This document shows, piece after piece, positions 35,645 to 45,190 of a DNA stretch of 64,000 bases (positions within the stretch are counted from its first letter, which is position 1; every line of letters begins with the position of its first letter). The notes beneath the pieces were generated by a model. The model made no database searches. It was not told where the DNA came from and saw nothing but the letters and a program-made list of their open reading frames with translations. The stretch comes from Paracoccus versutus (GTDB lineage: Bacteria > Pseudomonadota > Alphaproteobacteria > Rhodobacterales > Rhodobacteraceae), in the NCBI RefSeq assembly GCF_000763885.1, contig NZ_JRKO01000009.1:1-64000 (forward strand). The letters are read 5' to 3'. The translations under genes were made by a program, and so were the position numbers.

Positions 35645-37036
35645 TCAATAGCGGTAATGTTCGGACTTGAACGGACCCTCGGGGGTCACGCCGATATAGG
35701 CGGCCTGCTCTTGCGACAGGGTGGTCAGCTTGACGCCGATCTTGTCCAGATGCAGCCGGGCGACCTTTTCGTCCAGCGCCTTGGGCAGGATATAGACGCC
35801 CGGCCGGTATTCCCCCTCCTTGGCCCACAGCTCGATCTGCGCCAGCACCTGGTTGGTGAAGCTGGCCGACATGACGAAGCTGGGATGGCCGGTGGCGTTG
35901 CCCAGGTTCAAGAGCCGCCCCTCGGACAGCAGGATGATGCGATTGCCCGAGGGCATCTCGATCATGTCCACCTGGTCCTTGATATTGGTCCATTTGTGGT
36001 TTTTCAGCGCGGCGACCTGGATCTCGTTGTCGAAATGGCCGATGTTGCCGACGATGGCCATGTCCTTCATCTCGCGCATGTGCTCGATGCGGATCACGTC
36101 CTTGTTGCCGGTGGTGGTGATGAAGATGTCGGCGCTGGCGACAACGTCCTCCAGCAGCACCACCTCGAACCCGTCCATCGCGGCCTGCAGCGCGCAGATC
36201 GGATCGACCTCGGTCACTTTCACGCGGGCGCCGGCGCCGCGCAGGCTGGCGGCCGAGCCCTTGCCCACGTCGCCATAGCCGCAGACCACGGCGACCTTGC
36301 CGGCCATCATCACGTCGGTGGCGCGGCGGATGCCGTCGACCAGCGATTCCTTGCAGCCATACTTGTTGTCGAATTTCGACTTGGTGACGCTGTCGTTCAC
36401 GTTGATCGCCGGGAAGGGCAAGAGCCCCTTGCGGTGCAGATCGTAAAGCCGATGCACGCCGGTTGTGGTTTCCTCGCTGACGCCGCGGATCGCGTCGCGC
36501 TGGCGGGTGAACCAGCCGGGGCTGGCGGCCAGCCGCTTGCGGATCTGGGCGAACAGCGCCTCTTCCTCTTCGCTGGCCGGCACGTCGATCAGCCCGGTCT
36601 CGCCCGCCTCGACCCGCGCGCCCAGCAGCACATACATGGTCGCGTCGCCGCCATCGTCCAGGATCATGTTCGCCGTGCCTTCCGCGAACTGGAAGATCTG
36701 GTCGGTATAGGACCAGTATTCCGGCAGCGTCTCGCCCTTGACGGCAAAGACCGGGATGCCGGCCTTGGCGATGGCCGCCGCCGCATGGTCCTGGGTCGAG
36801 AAGATGTTGCACGACGCCCAGCGCACCTCGGCCCCCAGCGCCACCAGCGTCTCGATCAGCACGGCGGTCTGGACGGTCATGTGCAGGCTGCCGGCGATGC
36901 GGGCGCCCTTCAGGGGCTTCGCCTCGCCATATTCGGCGCGCAGGGCCATCAGGCCGGGCATCTCGGTCTCGGCGATGTCCAGTTCCTTGCGGCCGTATTC
37001 GGCCAGGGCGATGTCGCGGATGATGTAATCGGTCAT
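35645..37036 (-). CDS. ahcY: S-adenosyl-L-homocysteine hydrolase (adenosylhomocysteinase)
   Basis: A 463-residue NAD-dependent enzyme splitting SAH into homocysteine and adenosine, which relieves product inhibition of methyltransferases. Motifs include [17 protein letters not shown] (substrate binding), [20 protein letters not shown] with the catalytic Lys/Asp, the NAD-binding [16 protein letters not shown] (about residue 250), [10 protein letters not shown] and the C-terminal [10 protein letters not shown], where Lys and Tyr contact NAD of the neighbouring subunit. Upstream on the minus strand TTGCAG, 17 bases, TAAGGC is a plausible promoter. I looked for an SAH riboswitch in the 187-base gap to glk and saw none. 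Confidence 0.97.
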   Translation of the reverse strand: MTDYIIRDIALAEYGRKELDIAETEMPGLMALRAEYGEAKPLKGARIAGSLHMTVQTAVLIETLVALGAEVRWASCNIFSTQDHAAAAIAKAGIPVFAVKGETLPEYWSYTDQIFQFAEGTANMILDDGGDATMYVLLGARVEAGETGLIDVPASEEEEALFAQIRKRLAASPGWFTRQRDAIRGVSEETTTGVHRLYDLHRKGLLPFPAINVNDSVTKSKFDNKYGCKESLVDGIRRATDVMMAGKVAVVCGYGDVGKGSAASLRGAGARVKVTEVDPICALQAAMDGFEVVLLEDVVASADIFITTTGNKDVIRIEHMREMKDMAIVGNIGHFDNEIQVAALKNHKWTNIKDQVDMIEMPSGNRIILLSEGRLLNLGNATGHPSFVMSASFTNQVLAQIELWAKEGEYRPGVYILPKALDEKVARLHLDKIGVKLTTLSQEQAAYIGVTPEGPFKSEHYRY

Positions 37037-37223
37037 GGGGCCCTCGCGCCTTTTTCGGTTGGCGCGGCCTTAGCATTCCCCGCGCCTGGCTGCAAACCCA
37101 AGGCGCCCCGCGCCGCGGCTTTGCGGCAAAGCCGAGCCCGGCCGGAATGTTGGCGCTAGCAGCCCTGCGCGGGATGGCTTAGAAGGGCCCGGACAAGGGG
37201 CTGCGCGGCAGAAGGGGGAAGGC

Positions 37224-38147
37224 ATGGCGATCCTGTTGGCGGATGTGGGCGGGACCAATGCGCGGATGGCGCTGGCACGCGGCGGCGCGCTTGCGGCCGA
37301 CACCATCACCCGGTTTCGCGGCGACGACCATGCCAGCTTCGACGAGGTGGTGACGGCCTTCCTGGGCCAGCAGGGCAGCCCGCAGATCGAGGCGGTCTGC
37401 GTCGCCGTCGCCGGCCCGGTCTGGGGCGACGAGGCGCGGCTGACCAATCGCGACTGGAGCTTTTCCACGGCGCGGCTCTGCGCGCTGTCCGGCGCGCCGC
37501 GCGCCCGGCTGATCAACGACCTGATCGCCCTGGGCTATGCCACGCCGGCGCTGGACGGCGAGGCCGCGGGCTTCCTGCGCGCTGCGCCGCAGGGCACGCT
37601 GTCGAACGGGCAGCGGCTGGTGGTGAATGCCGGCACCGGCTTCAACGTCTGCGCGGTCAAGGTGCTGCCGGGTGGCGGCATCGCCTGCCTCGAGGCCGAA
37701 GAGGGCCACACCCGCCTGCCGCTTTCCGTGGCCGAACCGCTGGCCGAGGCGCTGGGTGCGGCCGCAAGGGCGATTGATTCGGTCGAGGAACTGTTCGCCG
37801 GCCGCGGCCTTGCCCGGCTGCACGCCCTGCGCACGGGCGCGCCGCAGGGCCGAGCCGAGGCCGTGGTCGCCGCCGCGGCCCAGGGCGATGGCGAGGCCGA
37901 GAAGACGCTGGCGCTTTATGCCCGCCTGTTCGGACTGCTCTGCCGCGAACTTGCCTTTCGTTTCATGCCGATGGACGGGATGTTCCTGGCCGGCAGCGTC
38001 GCGCGTTCCTGCACCGATCGGTTCGAAATATTCGAGCGCGCCTTCCTGTCCGACCCGCTGATGGCGCGGATTCCGCAGGCGGTTCCGGTCGGCGTGATCC
38101 GCGACGACATGGCCGCGTTGCATGGCTGTCTGGCCGCAATCCGCTGA
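37224..38147 (+). CDS. glk: Glucokinase
   Basis: A 307-residue ROK/GLK-type kinase phosphorylating glucose with ATP (E. coli Glk is 321). It opens with the phosphate-binding LLADVGGTNARMALA, then AVAGPVWGDEARLTNRDW, the catalytic-base region ARLINDLIALGYA, NAGTGFNVCAV, and EAEEGHTRLPLS with the zinc-free GLK pattern. LELAFRFMPMDGMFLAGSVA-like sequence near residue 245 is the second ATP motif. The ATG has GGGGGAAGG upstream. It is divergent from ahcY, and a short GCCCC-AAAA-GGGGC hairpin follows the stop. Confidence 0.93.
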   Translation: MAILLADVGGTNARMALARGGALAADTITRFRGDDHASFDEVVTAFLGQQGSPQIEAVCVAVAGPVWGDEARLTNRDWSFSTARLCALSGAPRARLINDLIALGYATPALDGEAAGFLRAAPQGTLSNGQRLVVNAGTGFNVCAVKVLPGGGIACLEAEEGHTRLPLSVAEPLAEALGAAARAIDSVEELFAGRGLARLHALRTGAPQGRAEAVVAAAAQGDGEAEKTLALYARLFGLLCRELAFRFMPMDGMFLAGSVARSCTDRFEIFERAFLSDPLMARIPQAVPVGVIRDDMAALHGCLAAIR

Positions 38148-38238
38148 AAATCGCCCCAAAAGGGGCAGCTGCGCTGGATTTTGTTGACGCGCCCTGCAAT
38201 GCTTGCGGGAAAACCGCCAGAAGCAGGGCAATCAGGCA

Positions 38239-40140
38239 ATGAAAAGCTGGATCAAGGCAGGAACGGCTGCCGCAATCGTGCTTGCAACCGGCGCGGGCAT
38301 GGTCTGGGCGCAGTCCTCGGGCTCGCCCTCGTCTTCGCCGTCGTCCTCGCCGTTTTCGGGCTGGTTCGGCCGGGGGGACGGCAACGGCAATTCCCCCGTC
38401 GACCTGGATTTCCAGGTGACTGGCGGCGACGACGCCCTGCTGCCGGCGATCCGGCAGACCTCGCTTCTGGTCAGTGCCCAGGACGAGGGGCGGGTGACGG
38501 GGCAGGACATGCTGGCCGCCGCGCGCGGCGATTACGCCCGCATCCTGGGGGTGCTTTACGACCAGGGCTATTACTCGGGCATCATCGACATCACCCTGGA
38601 CGGGGTCGAGGCCGCCGGCATCGCCCCGCTGGACGCGCCCCAGGTGGTGCGCCGGGTGGTGGTCTCGGTCCAGCCCGGCCCGCGCTTTCGCTACAGCCGG
38701 GCCGAGATCGCGCCGGTGGCGCCGGGGACCGAGCTGCCGCGCGACTATCGCCGCGGCGAGATCGCCCGAACCGGCGACATGAAGAACGCCGCCACCGCCG
38801 GCGTGGCGGGCTGGCGCGACGTGGGCCACGCCAAGGCCGAGGTGGCCGAGACCGAGATCGTCGCCGACCACGCCAGCAACCTGGTGGACAGCCGCATCCG
38901 CCTGGCTCCCGGCCCCGAGCTGCGCTTTGGCCAGCTGACCATCCGCGGCCACCAGCGCATGGACCCGCGCCGCCTGCGCAAGATCGCCGGCTTCCCCGAG
39001 GGCGAGCGCTTCGACCCCGAGAAGCTCGAGGATGTCAGGAAGCGCCTGCGCCGCTCGGGCGTGTTTTCGGCCATCACCCTGACCGAGGCGGACGGGATCG
39101 GCCCCGGCAACACGCTGGACGTGGACCTGCTGGTCACGGAACAAAAGCTGCGCCGCCTGGGTGCGGGCTTCGAATATTCCAACACCGACGGGCTGTCGCT
39201 GACGGGCTACTGGATCAACCGCAACCTGTTCCGCGGCGGCGAGCGGCTGCGCGTCGACGCCAGCGTCTCGGACATCGGCGGCGATACCGGGCGCGACTAC
39301 AGCCTGGGGCTGCGCATCGACCGGCCCGCCACCATCACCGCCGACACCACCGGCTATGTGCTGGCCAAGGTCGAAAGCCTGCAGGAAGAGGATTACGACC
39401 TCAAGTCCGGCACCTTCGGCCTGGGCTTCACCTGGATCCCCAGCGACGAGTTGACGGCCGACATCGCCCTGCAATACCGGGCGCTGCGCGTGGACGACGA
39501 CAGCGGCCGCACCGATTTCCGCCTGTTCGCCCTGCCCACCAGCGTGATCTGGGACAAGCGCGACGAGCCGACCGACGCCAAGCGCGGCTATTGGCTGTCG
39601 GGCGGCGTCACCCCCTTCGTCGGCCTGCAGGACGAAACCGGCTCGGGCGCGCAGGTGCTGGCCGAGGGGCGGGTCTATTACAGCTTCGGCACCGACGACC
39701 GCTTCACCCTGGCCGGCCGGGCGCGGCTGGGCACCGTGGTCGGCCCCGAGATCCAGGAAACCCCGCGCGACTACCTGTTCTGGTCCGGCGGCGGCGGCAC
39801 GGTGCGCGGCCATTCCTATGAATCGCTGGGCGTCGAGGTGATCCCCGACGACAGCGGCGGCACGGTGCGCACCGGCGGCATGTCCATCGTCACCCTGACC
39901 GCCGAGACCCGCATCCAGGTCCGCGAGCGCATCGGGCTGGCGCTGTTCGCCGATGCCGGCCGGGTCTGGGAGGACAGCGGCTGGTCCGGCGCCAGCGGCT
40001 GGCAGGCCGGGGCCGGCGCGGGCATCCGCTATCGCACCCCGGTCGGGCCGCTGCGCTTCGACATCGCCGCCCCGGTCGGCGGCGGCGACGGCGACGACGG
40101 CGGGGTGCAGGTCTATATCGGTCTGGGGCAGGCGTTCTGA
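38239..40140 (+). CDS. tamA: TamA-type outer-membrane assembly factor (BamA/Omp85 family)
   Basis: A 633-residue outer-membrane protein (E. coli TamA is 577). A signal peptide ends near GMVWAQ, followed by an odd Ser/Pro-rich run (SSGSPSSSPSSSPFSGWFG, about residues 24–44). POTRA domains fill about residues 55–320 (LGVLYDQGYYSGIIDITLDG, RFGQLTIRGHQRM-like, LRRSGVFSAITLTEADG). The C-terminal surface-antigen barrel shows LGAGFEYSNTDGLSLTGYWI, the VRGY-type motif as GTVRGHSYESLGVE, and a terminal GLGQAF. It overlaps tamB by one base (TGATG). Together they form the translocation and assembly module moving autotransporters or lipids between membranes. Confidence 0.93.
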   Translation: MKSWIKAGTAAAIVLATGAGMVWAQSSGSPSSSPSSSPFSGWFGRGDGNGNSPVDLDFQVTGGDDALLPAIRQTSLLVSAQDEGRVTGQDMLAAARGDYARILGVLYDQGYYSGIIDITLDGVEAAGIAPLDAPQVVRRVVVSVQPGPRFRYSRAEIAPVAPGTELPRDYRRGEIARTGDMKNAATAGVAGWRDVGHAKAEVAETEIVADHASNLVDSRIRLAPGPELRFGQLTIRGHQRMDPRRLRKIAGFPEGERFDPEKLEDVRKRLRRSGVFSAITLTEADGIGPGNTLDVDLLVTEQKLRRLGAGFEYSNTDGLSLTGYWINRNLFRGGERLRVDASVSDIGGDTGRDYSLGLRIDRPATITADTTGYVLAKVESLQEEDYDLKSGTFGLGFTWIPSDELTADIALQYRALRVDDDSGRTDFRLFALPTSVIWDKRDEPTDAKRGYWLSGGVTPFVGLQDETGSGAQVLAEGRVYYSFGTDDRFTLAGRARLGTVVGPEIQETPRDYLFWSGGGGTVRGHSYESLGVEVIPDDSGGTVRTGGMSIVTLTAETRIQVRERIGLALFADAGRVWEDSGWSGASGWQAGAGAGIRYRTPVGPLRFDIAAPVGGGDGDDGGVQVYIGLGQAF

Positions 40141-43100
40141 TGCGTGATCTGGCTTATCGTCTTGTTGTCGCCCTCGGCCTTGCGCTGGCCGTCCCGCTGG
40201 CCGCGCTGGCGCAGGACAGCGCCGCCGAGATCTCGCAGGAGGTCGAGGACGACCGCGGCTTCATCACCCGCTTCCTGGAGGAAAAGCTGTCCGGCGCCGG
40301 TCGGCAGGTGGTGATCGAGGGCTTCCGCGGCGCGCTGTCCTCGCGCGCGACCTTCGACCGCATGACCATCGCCGACGACGACGGCGTCTGGATCACGCTG
40401 GAGAACGGCGCCATGCAATGGACCCGCTCGGCCCTGCTGGCGCGGCGGGTCGAGATCAACGAGCTTTCGGCCGAGCGCATCATCCTGCCGCGCCTGCCCG
40501 GCACCGGCGAGAGTGCGCCGCAGGCCGAGGCGCGGGAGTTTTCCCTGCCGCAGCTGCCGGTGGGGGTGAACATCGCCCGCATCGCCGTCGACCGGGTGGA
40601 ACTGGGCCAGCCGGTGATCGGACAGGAGGCGGTGATCTCGATCGACGGCTCGATGAACCTGTCGGGCGGCGAGGGCGAGACCAGGCTGACCATCAACCGC
40701 GTGGACGGGCCGCGCGGCGAATTCGTCCTGGATACGGGCTTTTCCAACGAAACCCGCGTGCTGCGCCTGGACCTGCGGCTGGACGAGGACCGCAACGGGC
40801 TGTTCGCGAACGCGGTCAAGCTGCACGACCGCCCCGCCGTGCGGGCCGAGATCACCGGCGAGGGGCCGATGTCGGACTTCGCCGCCAATATCCAGCTGGC
40901 GACCGACGGCCAGCCGCGCGTGACCGGCACCGTCTCGGTCGATGCGGCCGAGCGCGACGGCGCCCCCGGCACCGCCTTCCGCGCCGAGTTGGGCGGCGAC
41001 GTGGCCGCGCTGGTGCCGCCGCAGCACCGCGCCTTCTTCGGCACGCAGTCGCAGCTTCTGGCCGAGGGCTGGCGCGGGCAGGACGGCCGGCTGGTCGTCC
41101 CCTCGCTGCGGCTGGCGACCGAGGCGCTGCGGCTGGACGGCAACCTGGCCACCACCAGCCGGGGCGCGCCGGAAAGCGCGCATCTGACGCTGCTGCTGGG
41201 GCAGGATGCGGGGGCTGCGCAGCTGCCGGTGCTGCTGCCCTGGGCCGACCGGCCGACCACGGTGCGCTCGGGCAGCCTGCGGCTGGACTATGACGCCGCG
41301 CAGGGCTCGGGCTGGGTGCTGAAGGGCGTGGTGGGCGACATCGTCCGCGACGACATCGCCCTGTCCGAGCTGCGGCTGGACGGGCGCGGCCGCGTCGCCC
41401 TGACCGCCGAGCAGGCGCTGGAAGAGGTGCGCGGCTGGATCGCCTTCGGCATGGACGACCTGGCGCCGACCGATCCGGGCCTGGCGCAGGCCCTGGGCCG
41501 GGTGCTGAACGGCGGGCTGAACTTTGCCTTCACCCCCGGCAATGCGCTGCGGCTCTGGGGCATGAACATCAACGGCGAGGATTTCGGCTTCAAGGGCGAG
41601 ACGACCGTCTCCGGCCTGCGGACCGGGATCACGCTGTCGGGCGACATCACCGCGCAGCACCGCAATGTCGCGCGCTTCTCGACGCTGGCCGGGCGCGAGC
41701 TGGGCGGCACCGCCGATGCCCATATCAAGGGCCGCTACGCGCTGCTGGGCAAGGGCTTCGACGTCGAGGCAGAGGTCTTGGGCAACGACATCCGCATCGG
41801 CCAGGACCATGCCGACCGCATGCTGGCGGGCCAGTCGCGCATCGAACTCAGCGCCCGGCGCGACACCTCGGGCATCAATCTGCGCAAGCTGGTGGTGAAC
41901 GCGCGGAACCTGACGGCCGAGGCGCAGGGGCGGCTGGACAGCTATTCCAGCACCCTGACCGCGACCATCGAGATGCCGGACCTGTCGGTCGCCGACCCCG
42001 GCATGTCGGGCTCGGTCCGCAGCGAGCTTCGCGCCACCGGCGCGGCGGGGGCGCGCCGCGTGACCCTGACCGGCAAGGCGCAGGATCTTGTCACCGGCAT
42101 CGCCGAGCTGGACGGCGCGCTAAAGGGCGAAACCGACCTGCTGGTCGAGGCCGCCGAGGCGCAGGGCGGCTTCGAGGTGCAGACCCTCCGCCTGACCAAC
42201 CCGCAGATCGATGCCGAAGGCCGGGGCAGCTTCGCCCAAGGCGCGATGGATGCCCGGCTGAACCTGTCCATGCCCGACCTGGCGGTGCTGGGGCGCGGCC
42301 TCTCGGGCGGGCTGACCGCCGAGGCGACGGCGGTGGAGCAGGACGGCACCCGCCGGATCGAGCTGACCGGGCGCGGCACCGACCTGCGCCTGGGCCAGCA
42401 GGACGTGGACGGGGCGCTGACCGGCGTGACCGACCTGCGGCTTTCGGCCGAGCAACGCGGCGACGAGATCACCGTGCATGATTTCGAGCTGACCAACCAG
42501 CAGATGCTGGCCACGGCGCAAGGCCGCATCGCCCCCAGCGGCACCGACATGGAGGGCCGGGCCGAGATCCGCTCGCTGGCCAGCTTCGGCCGCGGCTGGC
42601 GCGGCGCGCTGAATGCGCAGGGCAGCTTCAAGGACGACGGCTCGGGCGCGCGGCGGCTGGACGTGACCGGCACCGGCACCGACCTGTCCTTTGGCCAGGC
42701 GCAGGTCGACGGCGCGCTGGTGGGCGAGACCCGGCTGGCGCTGCACGGGATCGAGCGCGACGGCGTGTTCACCATCGAGACCGCGACCGTCGAGAACCCG
42801 CGCCTGAACCTGGGCGCCGAGGGCCGGGTGGGCCAGGGCGCCACCGACTTGACCGCGACCTTGCGCGCCGACGACCTGCGCTTCCTGGGCCGCGGCTTCC
42901 GCGGCGCGGTCAGCGCCTCGGGGCATGTCGTGGACCAGCAGGGCGGCGGGCGTCAGATCACCGCCAACGGCTCGGCCCGCGGGCTGGGCGTCGGCAACCC
43001 GCAGGCCGATGCGGTGCTGGCGGGCGAGACCAGCTTCGACCTGGCCGCCGCGCAGCGCCCGGACGGCAGCCTGACCGTCAGCCGGCTGCGCGCCGGCAAC

Positions 43101-44645
43101 GGCCAGTTCAGCATCACCGGCGACGGCAGCCCGACCGAGGGGCTGAACCTCGACGCCCGGCTGAACGACCTGGCCCTGGTGGTGCCGGGCTTTCCCGGCC
43201 CGGCGACGGTCGCCGGCACCATCCGCAACACCGGCAGCGCCTATGACGTGAACCTGACCGCCTCGGGGCCGGGCAATACCCAGGCGCGGGTGACGGGCTC
43301 GGCGGCGACGGACCTGTCCACCGCCGACATCGCGGTCAGCGGCAGCAGCAATGCCGCCGCCGCCAACCCCTTCCTGCGCACCCGCTCGGTCGAGGGGCCG
43401 CTGAGCTTCGATTTGCGCCTGAACGGGCGGCCGGGGCTGGAATCGCTGTCCGGCCGGGTGGCGCTGACCAACGGCCGGCTGGCCGAGCCGCGCTTCGGCC
43501 TGGCCGTGGGCAGCCTGAACGCCAATGCCGATTTCAACGCCGGCCGCATCGCGGTCGACCTGCGCGGCGCGGTCGAGGCCGGCGGCCTCATCACCGTCAG
43601 CGGCCCGGTCAACCTGGTCGGCGACCGGCAGATGAACCTGGACGTGCAGTTGTCCAACGTGGTGCTGCGCGACCCGAACCTTTACGAAACCCTGGTGAAC
43701 GGCGGGATCAATGTCGCGGGCACGGTGGGACAGGGGCCGCTGGTCTCGGGCCGCATCGACGTGGGCCATACGGAACTGCGCATCCCCTCGACCGGGCTGG
43801 GCGGCGCCAAGGCGATCCCGGACATCATCCACCGTTCGGAACGCCCGCCGCAGCGCCAGACCCGCGCCAAGGCCGGGCTGCTGGAATATCCCAGCGAGGC
43901 CTCGCGCCAGGCCGGCATGGCCGCGCCGCCGGCGACGCCGCCGGCCAACCCGGCGCGCTTCGACCTGCTGGTCTCGGCCCCGTCGCAGGTCTTCATCCGC
44001 GGCCGCGGCGTCGATGCGGAACTGGGCGGCGAGCTGCGCCTGACCGGCAATGCCCGCCAGCCCATCCCCATCGGCCAGCTGGAGCTGATCCGCGGCCGGG
44101 TCGACCTGCTGGGCAAGCGGTTCGACATGACCGAGGGGCTGATCGAATTGCAGGGCAGCATGATCCCGGTGATCCGGCTGGTGGCCGAGACGGTGCAGGA
44201 CGACATCACCGCCCGCATCATCATCGACGGCGAGGCGCAGGATCCCGAGATCACCTTTGAATCCTCGCCCGAGATGCCGCAGGAAGAGGTGCTGTCGCAC
44301 CTGCTGTTCGGCCGCGGGCTGGACAATATCAGCGCGCTTCAGGCCGCGCAGCTGGCCAGCGCGGTGGCGACGCTGGCCGGGCGCGGCGGCGAGGGGATCG
44401 TCGGGCGGCTGCGCGCCTCGACCGGGCTCGATGACCTGGACCTGGCGACGGACGACGACGGCAACGTCTCGGTCCGGGCGGGGAAATACCTGTCCGAGAA
44501 TCTCTATACCGACGTGCAGGTCGGCGGCGACGGCAAGACCAAGCTGAACCTGAACCTCGACATCTCCCCGACCCTGACCGCGCGCGGGTCCGTGGACAGC
44601 GAGGGCGAAAGCACCGTCGGCCTGTTCTATGAACGCGATTACTGA
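40140..44645 (+). CDS. tamB: TamB-type translocation and assembly module protein (DUF490/AsmA-like)
   Basis: A 1501-residue periplasm-spanning protein (E. coli TamB is 1259). An N-terminal hydrophobic anchor or signal (LAYRLVVALGLALAVPLAAL) precedes a very long repetitive beta-helical region. Units of about 75–80 residues recur with patterns like RRLDVTGTGTDLSFGQAQVD and RIELTGRGTDLRLGQQDVDG between residues about 570 and 960, pointing to internal duplication. The C-terminal DUF490 domain (about 1150–1501) shows RGRGVDAELGGELRLTGNAR, LLSHLLFGRGLDN-like and LNLDISPTLTARGSV. It is partner of the upstream tamA and forms a lipid-carrying groove by homology with AsmA-like bridge proteins. Confidence 0.94.
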   Translation: MRDLAYRLVVALGLALAVPLAALAQDSAAEISQEVEDDRGFITRFLEEKLSGAGRQVVIEGFRGALSSRATFDRMTIADDDGVWITLENGAMQWTRSALLARRVEINELSAERIILPRLPGTGESAPQAEAREFSLPQLPVGVNIARIAVDRVELGQPVIGQEAVISIDGSMNLSGGEGETRLTINRVDGPRGEFVLDTGFSNETRVLRLDLRLDEDRNGLFANAVKLHDRPAVRAEITGEGPMSDFAANIQLATDGQPRVTGTVSVDAAERDGAPGTAFRAELGGDVAALVPPQHRAFFGTQSQLLAEGWRGQDGRLVVPSLRLATEALRLDGNLATTSRGAPESAHLTLLLGQDAGAAQLPVLLPWADRPTTVRSGSLRLDYDAAQGSGWVLKGVVGDIVRDDIALSELRLDGRGRVALTAEQALEEVRGWIAFGMDDLAPTDPGLAQALGRVLNGGLNFAFTPGNALRLWGMNINGEDFGFKGETTVSGLRTGITLSGDITAQHRNVARFSTLAGRELGGTADAHIKGRYALLGKGFDVEAEVLGNDIRIGQDHADRMLAGQSRIELSARRDTSGINLRKLVVNARNLTAEAQGRLDSYSSTLTATIEMPDLSVADPGMSGSVRSELRATGAAGARRVTLTGKAQDLVTGIAELDGALKGETDLLVEAAEAQGGFEVQTLRLTNPQIDAEGRGSFAQGAMDARLNLSMPDLAVLGRGLSGGLTAEATAVEQDGTRRIELTGRGTDLRLGQQDVDGALTGVTDLRLSAEQRGDEITVHDFELTNQQMLATAQGRIAPSGTDMEGRAEIRSLASFGRGWRGALNAQGSFKDDGSGARRLDVTGTGTDLSFGQAQVDGALVGETRLALHGIERDGVFTIETATVENPRLNLGAEGRVGQGATDLTATLRADDLRFLGRGFRGAVSASGHVVDQQGGGRQITANGSARGLGVGNPQADAVLAGETSFDLAAAQRPDGSLTVSRLRAGNGQFSITGDGSPTEGLNLDARLNDLALVVPGFPGPATVAGTIRNTGSAYDVNLTASGPGNTQARVTGSAATDLSTADIAVSGSSNAAAANPFLRTRSVEGPLSFDLRLNGRPGLESLSGRVALTNGRLAEPRFGLAVGSLNANADFNAGRIAVDLRGAVEAGGLITVSGPVNLVGDRQMNLDVQLSNVVLRDPNLYETLVNGGINVAGTVGQGPLVSGRIDVGHTELRIPSTGLGGAKAIPDIIHRSERPPQRQTRAKAGLLEYPSEASRQAGMAAPPATPPANPARFDLLVSAPSQVFIRGRGVDAELGGELRLTGNARQPIPIGQLELIRGRVDLLGKRFDMTEGLIELQGSMIPVIRLVAETVQDDITARIIIDGEAQDPEITFESSPEMPQEEVLSHLLFGRGLDNISALQAAQLASAVATLAGRGGEGIVGRLRASTGLDDLDLATDDDGNVSVRAGKYLSENLYTDVQVGGDGKTKLNLNLDISPTLTARGSVDSEGESTVGLFYERDY

Positions 44646-44654
44646 CCCCCTCCG

Positions 44655-44689
44655 CCCCGCCCGCCACCATGGCGGCGCGGGGGGCGGGG
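44655..44689 (+). terminator. GC-rich hairpin after tamB
   Basis: CCCCGCCCGCC (44655–44665) can pair with GGCGG and GGGCGGGG downstream (to 44689), starting 10 bases after the tamB stop. There is no T-tract, so termination is only suggested. Confidence 0.35.
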
Positions 44690-44714
44690 CCGCCCCTTGC
44701 ATAACCGGGGCGGA

Positions 44715-44734
44715 TTCATTAGCTTGCTAATGAA
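44715..44734. promoter_or_regulatory. Perfect palindromic operator upstream of the marR-type gene
   Basis: TTCATTAGC-TT-GCTAATGAA is a perfect nine-base inverted repeat with a two-base spacer, 24 bases before the marR start. It is strikingly A/T-rich in a G+C-rich region. MarR repressors typically bind such AT-rich palindromes over their own promoter, so autoregulation of the marR–emrB–emrA operon is likely. Confidence 0.75.
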
Positions 44735-44758
44735 ATTTGCGGAGCAGCGGGAAAACCA

Positions 44759-45190
44759 ATGCCAGACCGTCCCTTCACGCTTGTGGAATCGCTCATCGAA
44801 CTGACCCGGACCCTGCGCGCCGCCTTTGAACAGCGCGTCGAGCAATACGGGCTGACCTTTGCCCGCGCCCGGCTGCTGACCACCATCGGCCGCAACGAGG
44901 GCGCAAGCCAGGCCCAGCTGGCCGCGATGCTGGGCATCGAGACGCCCACGCTGAAGCGCCTGCTGGACGCGCTGGAGGACCAGGGCCTGGCCGAGCGCCG
45001 CCCGATCCCCGAGGACGGCCGCAAATACGCCGTCTACCTGACCGAGGCGGCGCGGATCGAGCCGGTGCTGGGCTTTCGCGCCGAGGTCGATGCCACGCTG
45101 GCCCAGGGCATCGCGCCCGAGGATCTGGCGGTGACGCGCCGGACGCTGGCGCAAATGGCGCGGAATGCCGAAAGGCTGCGGCAGGCATGA
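44759..45190 (+). CDS. MarR family transcriptional regulator
   Basis: A 143-residue winged-helix repressor. The DNA-binding core is GLTFARARLLTTIGRNEGAS, QAQLAAMLGIETPTLKRLLD (recognition helix) and the wing LAERRPIPEDGRKYAVYLT with the conserved Asp-Gly-Arg. Long N- and C-terminal helices form the dimer interface. It overlaps emrB by ATGA, and a palindromic operator lies just upstream. It probably represses the efflux genes until a drug or phenolic ligand binds; the ligand is not known. Confidence 0.93.
   Translation: MPDRPFTLVESLIELTRTLRAAFEQRVEQYGLTFARARLLTTIGRNEGASQAQLAAMLGIETPTLKRLLDALEDQGLAERRPIPEDGRKYAVYLTEAARIEPVLGFRAEVDATLAQGIAPEDLAVTRRTLAQMARNAERLRQA

Noticed and set aside
37037-37223. 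Possible SAH riboswitch upstream of ahcY
   Set aside because: The gap holds a GGCTTTG-CGG-CAAAGCC hairpin and GC-rich sequence, but I could not find the conserved SAH or SAM/SAH core bases.
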